Part shown: positions 1 to 10,669 of the stretch, piece after piece
How positions within the stretch are numbered: the first letter of the stretch is position 1
Layout of the letters: each line of letters starts with the position of its first letter
Source of the DNA: Codonopsis lanceolata
Taxonomy: Eukaryota; Streptophyta; Magnoliopsida; Asterales; Campanulaceae
Length of the DNA: 64,000 bases
Assembly (NCBI GenBank): GCA_013146195.2
Contig: CM028378.1
Coordinates: 92,190,295-92,254,294, forward strand
Direction of reading: 5' to 3'
Translations under genes and position numbers: made by a program
Notes under the pieces: generated by a model
What the model was told of the DNA's origin: nothing
Databases searched by the model: none
What the model saw: only the letters and a program-made list of their open reading frames with translations

Positions 1-1
1 C

Positions 2-139
2 TATGTCTCCACAGTCAAGGCTAGCCCCTACCACAAGGGGCCTTTTGTTCGGCTGATCAACACCCTGCTAAGGGACATTCCAGAAATCAACTCTTCTGTT
101 GAGCCGGAGGAGCTGAAGAAGCGACGAAGGACAAACAAC
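2..139 (+). CDS. C-terminal end of an unrecognised protein (partial)
   Basis: Frame 2 is open from the window edge to a TGA at 137-139 and encodes about 45 residues. The composition looks protein-like: a stretch reading HKGPFVRLINTLLRDIPEI, then acidic residues, then a basic tail KKRRR that could be a nuclear localisation signal. I do not recognise the family. The LINE leader begins soon after the stop, so the LINE may have inserted in a 3' UTR, or this tail may belong to another element. The start lies outside the window. The call is uncertain because the reading frame is short. Confidence 0.3.
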
Positions 140-270
140 TGACTGCTACCTTCTTCACCAAATATTGTGAATATGAAAATAAGCGGAGGATTTCCAATCC
201 TTCAAGATTTTTTCTCTCTAGCCTGGCCGTTTAGGGTTTCTTGCATTTGGTTATTTTCTTGCCGGCGGCT

Positions 271-1650
271 ATGGCTGAAGCCCCACCTCCAGCGCCCCCA
301 GACCCCCCTCCGATCCCCAAACCTCCATCTTTCGCTGAGGCTCTTTCTGCCTCGTCATTTGTTCCTTCATTCGCCTTCCCGCCCTCTTCGTATAAAGGGG
401 AACCTGCACTTAAACTGTCTCATGAAATCATAGAATCCCTTGCTAAGCCATTCAGCCTTGCTCTTGTAGGCAAGTTCTCTCATGGCCGTCCCTCAATGGA
501 AGCCACCCACAAATATTTTAGTACAATCGGCCTCAAAGCGGACTTCAGTGTTGGTCATTTGGATCCTAAACATATTCTTATTCAGGTTCACAATAGTGAT
601 GATTACCAACGTCTCTGGATAAAAGACCAATGGTTTTTGGGTAAGTATCCTATGCGTGTCTTCAAATGGACCCCAAGTTTTAGGCCGGATGTGGAAAGTT
701 CCATTGTCCCCGTTTGGTTTGCTCTTCCCAGTCTCCCAATCCATCTTTTCAACAAATCCGCTTTGTTCTCCCTTGCTTCATTGTTTGGCCGTCCTCTTAT
801 GATCGACCAACCAACCATAAATCTTTCCCGCCCTAGCGTTGCTCGCATTTGTGTCGAAGTTGATCTTTTAAAAACCTGCCCAAAAAGGGTTTGGGTGGAT
901 TGCGGCTCAATTTGCCCTAGTTTCTGGCAGCCTCTTGAGGTTGAGAACATGCCATCTTACTGCAATCATTGCCTTAGGCAGGGTCATAGTGAACTCTCTT
1001 GCAAAATTAAAAACCCTACTTTCCTGCTACTGATGCTCCCGCCCAGTTTCTAATCCATCTCGGCAACGATGGACCCCTAAAAAGGTTTCCCAAGCCACGG
1101 TTAATAGACAACATGACTGTGTTATTCCCGACGCAAGAAAAGAATTTATAGAGCATCCAGGCAAGGAAAACCAACCCTCTCTTAACCCTCCAGATAAGGG
1201 AACCAATCATCTTCCAACTAAGGACAATGCTCAAAGCACTGAACCCCTTCTGTCCCCTAATAATCATGTTAGTGGCACCTCTTTGTCTGGGAAAGATGTC
1301 TCAAGTTTGATCAACAAAGCTATGCCTGCTCATGATACATCTTCAGGCCCTCAAGAAGACGTAAATCCTTCATCTCCTTCTAGTGCAAGGGATGGTGCTC
1401 AACCTTCTTTGCAGGTTGCAGAATCAATGCCTTCTGGACGGCAAGGTTGTATCTCTCCGAACAGGTTTGCGGTTCTTAATACTTTGGACAATGAAGAGGA
1501 TGTGGATAATATCTCTCTGCAAGCTCTCAACCTAGAACAACATATACCCCTCCTCCCCCAAACCTAAACCTCCCATTCCTCCTTCGGCCAGACAAACTCG
1601 CTCCCAGGCAAATAAGCCCCAGGTTACTGTTTCCTCCAACCTTATTTAAC
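271..1650 (+). pseudogene. LINE (L1-type) ORF1, DUF4283 and zinc knuckle, frameshifted
   Basis: This is the nucleic-acid-binding ORF1 of a plant L1-type non-LTR retrotransposon. The ATG at 271 is the first good start and gives MAEAPPPAPP, a proline-rich N-terminus. A DUF4283-like core follows (about residues 55-200), ending in a CX2CX4HX4C zinc knuckle (CNHC...GH...C) near 960-1004. The frame stops at 1053, but the next frame is open from about 1051 to 1567 and starts with the family-typical RWTPKK, so one frameshift lies near 1050. A second shift near 1555 opens a frame with ARQTRSQ, usual near the end of ORF1. ORF2 does not follow: the element is cut near 1653 at a Helitron-like end. A LINE ORF2 3' part on the same strand lies at 12.7-14.5 kb, but I cannot show it is the same copy. 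Confidence 0.8.
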
Positions 1651-1653
1651 GGA

Positions 1654-1687
1654 CTAGTACTCTTGCCCGTGCCGATAGGACGGCGCC
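1654..1687 (-). mobile_element. Helitron 3' terminus (minus orientation)
   Basis: Read on the minus strand, the sequence ends with a short GC-rich stem-loop (arms 1667-1673 and 1678-1683, one bulged base), about ten bases, then CTAG followed by T. Hairpin plus CTRR before a T is the known Helitron 3' end. The similar but cleaner ends at 32653 and 44943 support the call. It sits exactly where the LINE ORF1 stops. I did not find the matching 5' TC end, so the extent is unknown. Confidence 0.45.
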
Positions 1688-1689
1688 AG

Positions 1690-2650
1690 TTTGAAATTTT
1701 TTAAATAAATGAAGCAGATATTGTAGAAATGAACTACTAAAAATATTATTTTCTTAAAAAAATCGACTTTCAAACGGGGTCTCTTTGCCCGGAACTGAAT
1801 GATTAATTAATAATTTGTATACGAAATTGTAGGCCGGACAAAAATTAAATTGCTTAAGTTAATTACGATAACAGTTAAAAAGAAAAAAATAAATATTTCA
1901 AAAACAAAACTTACGTTTTTTAAAATTTGTATAAGAAATTACGGGTAGGAAAAAAATTAAATTGATTAAGTTAATTACGATAACAATTAAAAAGGAAAAA
2001 AATACAAATACAAATTTTCGCAACCATAAAGCTGTAAAATTGTAAAATATTAACTGTAAAATCGTAATATCTCAGTAAAAGAGTAACTAATTTTCGCAAA
2101 TAACTGTAAAACCGTAAAATATTAACTGTAATATAAATGTAACATAATAACTGTAAACCGTCTTATAAACCGTAACATCTCAATAATTTTCACAGTAATA
2201 AAATAGAGAAGGAAAAAAACGTGATAAAAACGGTTGAGATTGTGAAATTAAACGTGCCAGAGATATTCTTTATATTTCATATATATCAATATTACATTGA
2301 AATGAATGCCCGCACATAATTTTTCGTTTAAAATTTTGACATTCATCAACTTTTTAAAAACTATAATGAAAATTCTTTAAAAAAAATTGAGACATTATTT
2401 GGAAATTGGTGTTACAAAATAATTTTTTATTCAATAGCCGTAGAATCTTGGTAAAACAGTAAATTGATTAATTTGTATACGAAATTACGGGTCGGAAAAA
2501 ATAGGTCTGACAAAAAGAATACGATAACAGTTAAAAAGAAAAAAATATTTCAATTAATTTGTATATGAAATTATGGATCCGAAAAAAAAAATTGATTAGG
2601 TTAATTACGATAACATAAAACTGTAAAACCGTAAAATAGTAAACTGTCAT
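1690..2650. repeat. AT-rich region with recurring short motifs
   Basis: No gene is visible. Two motifs recur imperfectly: CTGTAAAACCGTAAAATA (about 2030-2170 and 2620) and a longer block around AAATTACGGGTCGGAAAAA followed by TTAATTACGATAACA (about 1820, 1940, 2485, 2590). This looks like decayed tandem duplication inside a non-coding element, perhaps the body of the Helitron whose end is at 1654. Confidence 0.45.
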
Positions 2651-3668
2651 TCATTAAAGACAGAACGCATTTGATTCACAAATTTAAATACACATTGAAT
2701 GGCTTTAGTGTTCCTGAAATGGATAAAAACTAATTAAAGACAGAACGCATCTCATTTTGCAAATCTGTACTCCTTATCCTTCTTTCCCTCGTCAGTCGCC
2801 ACCATCACCTTCTTCCTTTCTGTAATCTCCTCATTGTCTTACAATACATTCTCTAATTTGGGGTTTCGTATATTTTCTTGGAAAAGATACTGCTCGAAAT
2901 AATCACATACTTCCACTTCTGAATTCTGATTCGGCCTTAGATCATTGCATGACATGAACTAATACCCTAATTCCATATTAATCAGGCTCAACAGATTATT
3001 CTTTTTTAATTTTATTCTAAAATCACAATATGTTTTAGACTTGGTCAAAGTGAAGCGACATAACCCCGATCCTTAGTTATAATGAAAAGTACTAAATTAG
3101 AGGGGCTCCCCAAATCCAAATTATGTGGGACAAAGGCCATAAGAAGGAAGTACAATATAATCAGCTTGAAGTACTTTTTTTATCTGTCAATTCCTTCCTT
3201 TCAAATCAAGCCAGTCCCACACTTTCATCATAATTCTTTGCTAATTTCTTGATTGGAAGGATATCTGCTGGATCTAGTACGTACAAAAAACATCACTTAA
3301 ATGAAATCTTGAACAGCCAATGCACTAAAAGATGTTCTGATGATGAACTCCATACATGGGGAATTTAACAAAAGGGGATTATTTACAAAATTGTGGATTG
3401 TGGAGATAGATAATGATGAAAACCAAAAATCCTAATTGGATTGAAAGCATATATAAAGGAAAATAAAGTAGTCCAAGCTAATCAAAACTGAAAATGGAAA
3501 AGAACAAAGAAAATAGGGAAAAAAAGGATTTTGAATTGATACTACCAAAAGGTTCTGGATCTCTTGGAGGCAATGGAAGGGGACCGATCGAGAACAGTGA
3601 AACCATCATCCGATCCAATCCACTTTCGGCCGACTTTCATTGTTGTTTGTATTGGAGGGTTTTCCTTC
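2651..3668. other. No gene recognised
   Basis: Non-coding, moderately AT-rich. A direct repeat, ATTAAAGACAGAACGCAT, occurs near 2655 and again near 2738. Pyrimidine-rich sequence at 2760-2840 resembles a 5' UTR but no convincing open frame follows. On the minus strand this region lies downstream of the BBX fragment and could hold its former 3' UTR. Confidence 0.4.
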
Positions 3669-3674
3669 CTAGGA

Positions 3675-4135
3675 TCCTCCCCTTTGCCCACCAAATGATC
3701 CCATTATGTTTGAATTAGGAGGGTACTGTTGTGGTGGAAGTGGGGCTTGTGGGACCCAAATCCCCATATTTTCCGATGAGAAAGAACCCAGGTTTCCGTC
3801 GACTTGGAGATCTCCTTCCCAAAATGGCATCACATCACTGTCAACACTCTGCAGTTCATATATCAAGAACAAAATCAATTCTTTTTCAAACACCCGTTTC
3901 CCACAATTTATATAAATTCCTCCGATCACAAACCCATTTACTTCTCTAAGTAATTAAACAATCAAGCACACACGGACACACACCCATCAAAGAGAGAGAG
4001 TACGAACCTTGCAGTAGAAAAGAAGGGTCATCAAGAAAGTCTTCAACATGCCACCCGAGTAGCGTCTCAATCAAGTACTCGGATATGCGGCTTGTGTTTG
4101 AACCATATCCGGATCCATTAACAAATTGATTCTGT
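3675..4135 (-). pseudogene. B-box zinc finger (BBX18-25 type) C-terminal exons, fragment
   Basis: Two minus-strand segments encode conserved C-terminal motifs of plant BBX transcription regulators. The first, about 4135 down to 4009, reads SRISEYLIETLLGWHVEDFL, matching the family's SxSEYLxExLPGWHVEDFLD motif. The second, about 3863 down to 3675, reads DVMPFWEGDLQ and SENMGIWVPQAPLPP and ends at a TGA. Between them is a plausible intron (donor GT after CTGCAAG, acceptor TGCAG), so the exon layout is kept rather than retroposed. I see no B-box domains upstream (plus-strand positions above 4136), only AT-rich DNA, so it is a fragment. BBX proteins of this group act in the nucleus in light signalling. 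It may be a decayed gene or one carried by a transposon. Confidence 0.6.
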
Positions 4136-5597
4136 TTCTACCATAAAGTTGTTAGTTGCAGTCTTAGTCGTGGAAGAATTGACAAGTAAGCCGATTTATT
4201 GTTATAAGTTGGTTTTTGACTGTTAACAATATGGTGATCTGCAGGAACAACAGCACGTACTGCTCACAATGATGCAGCAGATTTAAGATGGAGATGGAGA
4301 ATAAATAGCTGAAGTCGCATGCGACTTAACGCCATTAAGAAGAAACCGATTATGTTTCGAAAGTGTGCTCATTTACTTTGTGAATTTTAAGATCACGTCT
4401 TTACATAGTATTGCTCGTCCGACGACAAAACACCAAGCCCCTTTTCTCCTAAAAAAACAAAAGAACAATTTTTAATCAAGAAAAACATAAGGGTTAAAAT
4501 TCTTGATTCACTTTTGTACCGGCGTATGTCACATATAGGGAGTCTTTAGGGGTAGGAGAGAGGAGAGTGAAACGGGGTGTTTGCCAGTGAGCTTATTAGC
4601 ACCTGACTGAATGAAGTATTAAAAGATCACCAAAAATGTATCTTGTAGTGTCGTGATACTTGTCATACACCGAAGGGAGTCAATAAAAGGATTACCCAAA
4701 ACCGTGAGTGCTCTCAATTAACAAAAGTCCCAGAATAGGCAAGTAAATAATATATTAAGAATTTACACTCTCCAAAAAAAAAATCAACCAACAATCACAA
4801 AAGAGGATCATGCGCATAAGATGAATCGAAAATTGGATGCTTCACGTAAAAGTTTGAAATATGCCAAGTTCTTTGTTTAGTTACTAAACAACACTAAAAT
4901 TGGATGCTTCACAAAGAAAGTTTTCTAGCCAAGGCACTAAAATTGGATGCTTACGGCAAAGTTTTCTAGCACGGGCAAGTAATATCAACTTATCGCCTAA
5001 AATATTTTTGAACTTGCCCTTACCTTGAAAATCATGATCTCGTATGGCCTAACATAGATAGGCGAGTTTGATTGAGATCACCCCGACATTTGAAAACACC
5101 AGTAAGAGCAAGGAGGCTGCCGGGTTATGAAATTCTCGAACAAATAGTTGGCACAATATATGCTTTGATGTTAGTCATTGAGCAAAAAGTCGAGCAAAAG
5201 TGATTATAAAAAATCCTCGCTCTTTTCCTTCCATTTTCGAGTCTCGTTTAGAAATTTTGGCTATTAATTTGAAACATAGATATGCCGCTCTATATATGTG
5301 TAGATTTAATGTCTGAAAGTGGTTATGTACCTACTTTTGTTTGCCTGTGTTTCCCATCCGAGGATCCATGACCGGGCTCGATCCGGACTAACAGAGATTG
5401 TGAGGTCTGGTGTAGGAAGTTGTAAACCTATAGCGATATCTTAGTGGTCCCTTTCCTTGTCATTTTGGGTCGGCTCGTCTAATGATAGTTTGTTTGAGAT
5501 TCATGCCTTTAATTTGATCGCCATAGGCAAAATTCTATGTTTAGCTAAGTATGACAAATATGAACTACACTCACTTTTAACTTTTAACTCCCATGTT
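4136..5597. other. No gene recognised; small direct repeats
   Basis: No convincing open frame. Three copies of a segment around AAAATTGGATGCTTCAC lie near 4832, 4895 and 4939; the last two continue into similar AAAGTTTTCTAGC stretches, a short degenerate tandem array. The rest is unremarkable non-coding DNA that runs into the assembly gap. Confidence 0.4.
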
Positions 5598-5697
5598 NNN
5601 NNNNNNNNNNNNNNNNNNNNNNNNNNNNNNNNNNNNNNNNNNNNNNNNNNNNNNNNNNNNNNNNNNNNNNNNNNNNNNNNNNNNNNNNNNNNNNNNN
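5598..5697. other. Assembly gap, 100 N
   Basis: Exactly 100 ambiguous bases, the usual placeholder for a scaffold gap of unknown length. It is bordered on the right by a tandem array, which probably broke the assembly. Confidence 0.98.
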
Positions 5698-6430
5698 TTT
5701 TTTGTTATAATGGTTCATCGACTCCATTATACCATTTCGTTAATAGCGTAGCATGTTTTCATGGTATAATGGTCTATCGTGACTCCATTATACCATTTCG
5801 CTAATAGACGATCATGTTTCATGTTATAATGGTCCATCGTATCTATTATACCATTTCGCCAATAGGCGAGCGTGTTTTCATGTTATAATGGTCTATCGCA
5901 CTCCATTATACCATTTCAATAGACGATCATGTTTCATGTTATAATGGTCCATCGCATTCATTATACCATTTCGCCAATAGGCGAGTTTGTTTTCATGTTA
6001 TAATGGTCTATCGCACTCCATTATACCATTTCGCTAATAGACGTATCATGTTTCATGTTATAATGGTCCATCGTATCCATTATACCATTTCGCCAATAGC
6101 GAGTATGTTTTCATGGTATAATGGTCTATCGTACTCCATTATACCATTTCGCTAATAGATGTATCGTGTGTTTCATGTTATAATGGTTCATCATACTCCA
6201 TTATACCATTTCGTCAATAGGCTTCACTATTGTTTTCATGTTATAATGCTCCATCGTAGTCCATTATAACATTTCACCATTAATAGGCGTAACATGTTTT
6301 CATGTTATAATGGTCCATCGTATCCATTATACCATTTCGCCAATAGTCAGCCACGTGTTTTCATGTTATAATGGTCCCATCGTAGTCCATTATACCATTT
6401 CGCCAATAGGCGTAGAGGTGTTTTCAATGT
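5698..6430. repeat. ~60-bp minisatellite with a hairpin in each unit
   Basis: About 12 imperfect units start near 5704, 5762, 5821, 5881, 5937, 5997, 6056, 6114, 6176, 6238, 6302 and 6364, giving a period of 57-64 bp. Each holds an inverted repeat: TTATAATGG, about 11-13 bases, then CCATTATACC, so each unit can form a hairpin. Between stems is a variable segment like TTTCGCCAATAGGCGAG. Adjacent units alternate slightly (CCAATAGGC versus CTAATAGAC), hinting at a ~118-bp higher-order period. The array probably extends into the gap. Confidence 0.9.
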
Positions 6431-6640
6431 TAAGCCACGCTGGTTGCTGCCAAGTTGCTGCTAAGCTAGGTTGCTGTTGCTGTTGCTGTTAAGTTACATT
6501 ACATTGCTGCTGCCACGCTTAGTTAAGTTGCCTGTTAAGCCACGCCACGTTAAGCTGCTGGTTGCCACGCACGCTGTTAAGTTGCCACGCTACGCTAAGT
6601 TACTGTTGCTGCTATGTAAGTTAACGTTGTTACTTAAGTT
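6431..6640. repeat. Short-period GCTG/TTAAG/CCACGC low-complexity tract
   Basis: A degenerate tract of interleaved GTTGCTG, CCACGC and TTAAGTTA words. It joins the hairpin minisatellite to the AT-rich array and looks like a slippage product. Open frames across it are composition artefacts. Confidence 0.7.
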
Positions 6641-7765
6641 AAGTTGTAATGTGAATGTTTTAATTTTTGTAATTATATTGATGCTAATCATTTTAATTAT
6701 TGATATTATATTATTAAATTAACATTTCAAATATTATTTTAATTTAATTTCAATTTAAGTTAACTGTACGTTACGTTAAGTATTATTAAGTTGTTGTAAT
6801 GTGAATGTTTTAATTTTTGTAATTATATTGATGCTAATCATTTTAATTATTGATATTATATTATTAAATTAACATTAATTTAAAATATTATTTTAATTTA
6901 ATTTCAATTTAAGTTAACGTTACCTTACGTTAAGTTAAGTTGTAATGTGAATATTTTATTTTTTTAATTATATTGATGCTAATCATTTTAATTATTGATA
7001 TTATATTATTAAATTTAAAATTTAAAATATTATTTTAATTTAATTTCAATTTAAGTTAACGTTACGTTACGTTAAATTAAGTTGTAATGTGAATGTTTTA
7101 ATTTTTATAATTATATTGATGCTAATCATTTTAATTATTGATATTATATTATTAAATTAACATTTCAAATATTATTTTAATTTAATTTCAATTTAAGTTA
7201 ACGTACGTTACGTTAAGTTAAGTTGTAATGTGAATGTTTTAATTTTTGTAATTATATTGATGCTAATCATTTTAATTATTGATATTATATTATTAAATTA
7301 ACATTTCAAATATTATTTTAATTTAATTTCAATTTAAGTTTACGTTACGTTAAGTTAAGTTAAGTTGTAATGTGAATGTTTTATTTTTTGTAATTATATT
7401 GATGCTAATCATTTTAATTATTGATATTATATTATTAAATTAACATTTCAAATATTATTTTAATTTAATTTCAATTTAATTTCAATTTAAGTTTACGTTA
7501 CGTTAAGTTAAGTTGTAATGTGAATGTTTTATTTTTTGTAATTATATTGATGTTAATCATTTTAATTATTGATATTATATTATTAAATTAACATTTCAAA
7601 TATTATTTTAATTTAATTTCAATTTAAGTTAACGTTAAGTTACGTTAAGTTGTAATTTGAATGTTTTATTTTTTGTAATTATATTGATGCTAATCATTTT
7701 AATTATTGATATTATATTATTAAATTAACATTTCAAATATTAATTTAATTTAATTTCAAATTAAT
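6641..7765. repeat. ~143-bp AT-rich tandem array, about 8 units
   Basis: Units begin at GTTGTAATGTGAATGTTTTA near 6643, 6791, 6938, 7082, 7222, 7365, 7512 and 7648. Each unit contains ATTATATTGATGCTAATC and ends with a run of TTAAGTTAACGTTACG. Unit length varies from about 136 to 150 bp, mostly from indels in the ACGTTACGTTAAG part. Units are very similar, so the array is recent or homogenised. No coding potential. Confidence 0.92.
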
Positions 7766-7799
7766 TTCATATATTTTTGATATTTTATATTAATTAAAA

Positions 7800-8333
7800 T
7801 TCAATTTAATTTTTCATTATCGCGGAAATTCAATTTTAACGTTTTTAGCGACGGAATTTTCCGTCATTGAAATTCAATTTTAATTAATTTTTAAAGCCTT
7901 TAGCGACGGAAATTTCCTGTTGAAATTCAATTTTAATTAATTTTAAATTTTAATAAAATTCGGAAAATTTCCGTCGCTAAATTTTTAGGAAAAAATAACC
8001 TTTAGCGACGGAATTTTCCGTCGCTGAAAATAAAATCGAAATTAATTTCTGAAATATTCAGCGACGGAAAATTCCGTCGCTAAAGTGACCTTTAGCGACG
8101 GAAAATTCGCCGCGATAAATAAAATCGCTGATGTTCAATTCCGTCGCTAATGATTAATTCAGTCGCTGATTCCGTCGCTAAAGGTGGCCTTCAGCGACGG
8201 AAAATTCCGTCGCTGATAAATTCCGTCGCTGATGCAAAATTCCGTCGCTAAAGGTAAAATTCCGTCGCTAATTAGCGACGGAAAATTTCCGTCGCTAAAA
8301 ATTCCGTCGCTGAAGGCACTGTTTCTAGTAGTG
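7800..8333. mobile_element. CACTA (En/Spm-type) element end with subterminal repeats
   Basis: The segment ends at 8333 with TTTCTAGTAGTG, which on the other strand starts CACTACTAGAAACAGTGCC, a CACTA terminal inverted repeat. Inside it are about 20 copies, in both orientations, of a 10-12-bp word around AGCGACGGAA/TTCCGTCGCT. Such dense subterminal arrays are the transposase-binding zones of this superfamily. I see no matching CACTACTAG start to the left; it may lie in the gap at 5598-5697. The right flank is the protease region of a Ty3 element, so the CACTA inserted into that element. No transposase is visible. Confidence 0.8.
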
Positions 8334-8344
8334 CTCCCATAGCG

Positions 8345-10419
8345 GTCATTGATAATTTACCATTTTAAACATTGATTATAGTATTGGTCGTAGCCATAAA
8401 TGGTCTTCCAAGAAGAAGAGGGGGTGATTCTTGTGTAGTACTAACTCTATTTTCCATCTCAAGCACCATAAAATCAACCGGCATAATTAATTTCTATACT
8501 TGGACTAAAATATTTTCCACAGTTCCTAATGGGTGTTTAACAGATCGGTCTGCTAGTTGTAATGTCATTGATGTGGGTTTCAATTCTCATAACCCTAATT
8601 GTTTATACACCGAGAAGGGCATCAGATTAATACTTGCACCAAGATCCAACATCGCTTTGATTTTCTTTGAATTTCCTAAAGTCATTTCTATATTAAAACT
8701 ACCAGGATCTTTTAACTTTGGTGGAAGATTCTGCTGAAGGACAACACTAACATTCTCAGACATAATGACTTTTTCATCTTTTGGAAACTTTTTTTTTCTG
8801 AGAACTTAACTCCTTGAAATTTTTTACATAAGCAGGAATAGTTTTAATCACATTTAACAAGGACAAATTTATGTTCACCTTAGACAGCATGTTATAAATT
8901 TCAGCAAATTGTTTGTTAGCTTTAAATTGCATCAAACGCCCAGGAAACTGGATAGGGGGCACATAAGCAGGAGGTGTAATATAAGGTTGTTCTATTTCCG
9001 AAAAAAAATTGATTTCTCTTTTTCTTTATTCAAATTTTCACTTTGTTTGTTATCTTTTTCATAATTTATCTTTTAAGAAGAAGTAGAAGGAATATGTGTA
9101 CTTACCTTCTCACTGATAGTTTTACCACTTCGTAAAGTAGTAATAGCTTTAGCTTGCTCGTTTTGACTTGAGAAGTTCTCATACTCACGTTCCTTGTGCC
9201 TCCATCTTTTCACTGTTTTGATCAATCTTAATCATCATCTTTTGCAAAGTTAAATTTATTGCATCAATACTATTTTCCACTTTCTGCAAACGTGATGTAA
9301 TATCTTTTGGCTCAGAATTCGGTACAGAATTTCCAAAATTCTGGTTTCCTTAACTATATCCTTGCGGTTGTTGAGGTTGTGGATGTAACGGCTTGTTCCC
9401 TCCCCAACTGAAGTTGAGATGATTTCTCCACCCAGGATTGTGTGTATTGGAAAAAGAGTCATTTCTTTGACGAGGTGGATACGAATTCATAGAGTTTACC
9501 TGTTCCGGAAAAACAGGCATATCCGCACTAGATGGGCAACTGTTAAAAGCCTTTGAGTTATTGCCATAATTATAACTTGGATCAGAAGAAAAATTTAAAT
9601 TGGCCGCAGCCATCATTGCTTCATAAGCTTCTATTTTAGCATTAGCCAGTGTTAATGCATTGGTCTCATCAATATTCTATTTTAACTCATAAACTGTCTT
9701 AGTTTTTCCTCTAACACTCTTTTGTCTAGAATTTGAACCTAACATCTCAAATAGTTCATAGGCTTGATCTGGTGTCAATCCATGAATCGACCCTCCCGCA
9801 GCACTATCTATCATAGTTTGCTGGTGCATTAAGAGTGAATCATAAAATTGAGTTATTAAAATATCTTGCGAAAAATTATGATGGGGACAATCTATCAATA
9901 AAGATTTGAAACGGTCCCATGTTTCATGAAAAGTTTCACCTTGCTCCATTACAAAACACATAATGTGTCTTCTATGACTAGAAAGTGAAGCATGCTGATA
10001 GAATTTAGCAATAAAGACATCATATAATTCTCTTCATGTAGATATCCTTCTAGCTGTTAAAGTCATGAACCATTTTTAGCAGCATCTTTTAAAGTACATT
10101 GCAGAAAACGCATCTTAAATCCATCTTCGGTTAGTCCTCCCTTAGGGAAAGTTTCAACCAAATGACTAAAATCTTGCATGAAGGATACTGCATTTTCTGT
10201 AGGTAAACCATGGAAAGTTGGAAACATATTGTAAAAATATCCCTTAAGTTCAAAATTCTTAACTCTATCAGGCAAAATTAAACATGAAGGTGAAAAATCA
10301 ATATTAGGACGATTATAATCTCTCATCGTCCTAGGGGCTTGCATCTCGTCCCTTGCAGCCACAACTGCTTGAGCGAGAGCAACTGAGTCTGCTCTTTGAT
10401 CTCTTGGATTATCAGCCAT
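8345..10419 (-). pseudogene. Athila/Tat-type Ty3 retrotransposon gag and protease, decayed
   Basis: Gag starts at an ATG whose A is at 10419 on the minus strand (MADNPRDQRADS). It runs through the clade-typical segment DYNRPNIDFSPSCLILP, then TFHGLPTENA, GQ-type spacer and ETFHETWDRFKSLLIDCPHH (about 9950-9880), to LTPDQAYELFEMLG. A linker rich in Asn, Pro and Gln follows at 9616-9350. Protease is at about 8740-8590 and keeps LDLGASINLMP, with the catalytic Asp. Stops and frameshifts near 10063, 9670, 9350 and 8580 break the frame. Reverse transcriptase and integrase are missing: the coding region ends where the CACTA element sits. The PBS and 5' LTR follow at 10644-11906. Confidence 0.85.
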
Positions 10420-10643
10420 TGGATTATTCTATTGGGGATTCCTTCCTAAATTATTAATTTTATTGTTAAATTCCGTCAGCGTGGGATTCAACGACTGTCG
10501 ACCGTGCAGAAAATGCACAATCAACTACAAACCAGAAATAAATTAAGACAAATAAGAAAAATATTTTTATTATTTTTATTATTTTTTGTATTTTAAATTT
10601 AAAAAAAATAGAAAAGATGAAAAACCTTTTAAATAAACTTTCA

Positions 10644-10660
10644 CCTTGACAACGGCGCCA
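10644..10660 (-). promoter_or_regulatory. Ty3 primer binding site
   Basis: The minus strand reads TGGCGCCGTTGTCAAGG, close to the TGGCGCCGTTGCCGGGG binding site typical of Athila/Tat elements, usually attributed to tRNA-Asp. It lies 9 bp inside the LTR edge and upstream of gag, as expected. Confidence 0.75.
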
Positions 10661-10669
10661 AAAACTTGA

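Noticed and set aside
5457..5804. Open frame spanning the N gap
   Set aside because: The unknown bases hide stops, and both sides are non-coding or tandem repeat.
5698..6430. Regular repeats resembling a CRISPR array
   Set aside because: The genome is a plant. Spacers are as conserved as the repeats and there are no cas genes; it is a minisatellite.
8372..8737. Plus-strand 121-codon frame
   Set aside because: It is the shadow of the minus-strand Ty3 protease, which has the recognisable LDLGAS motif.
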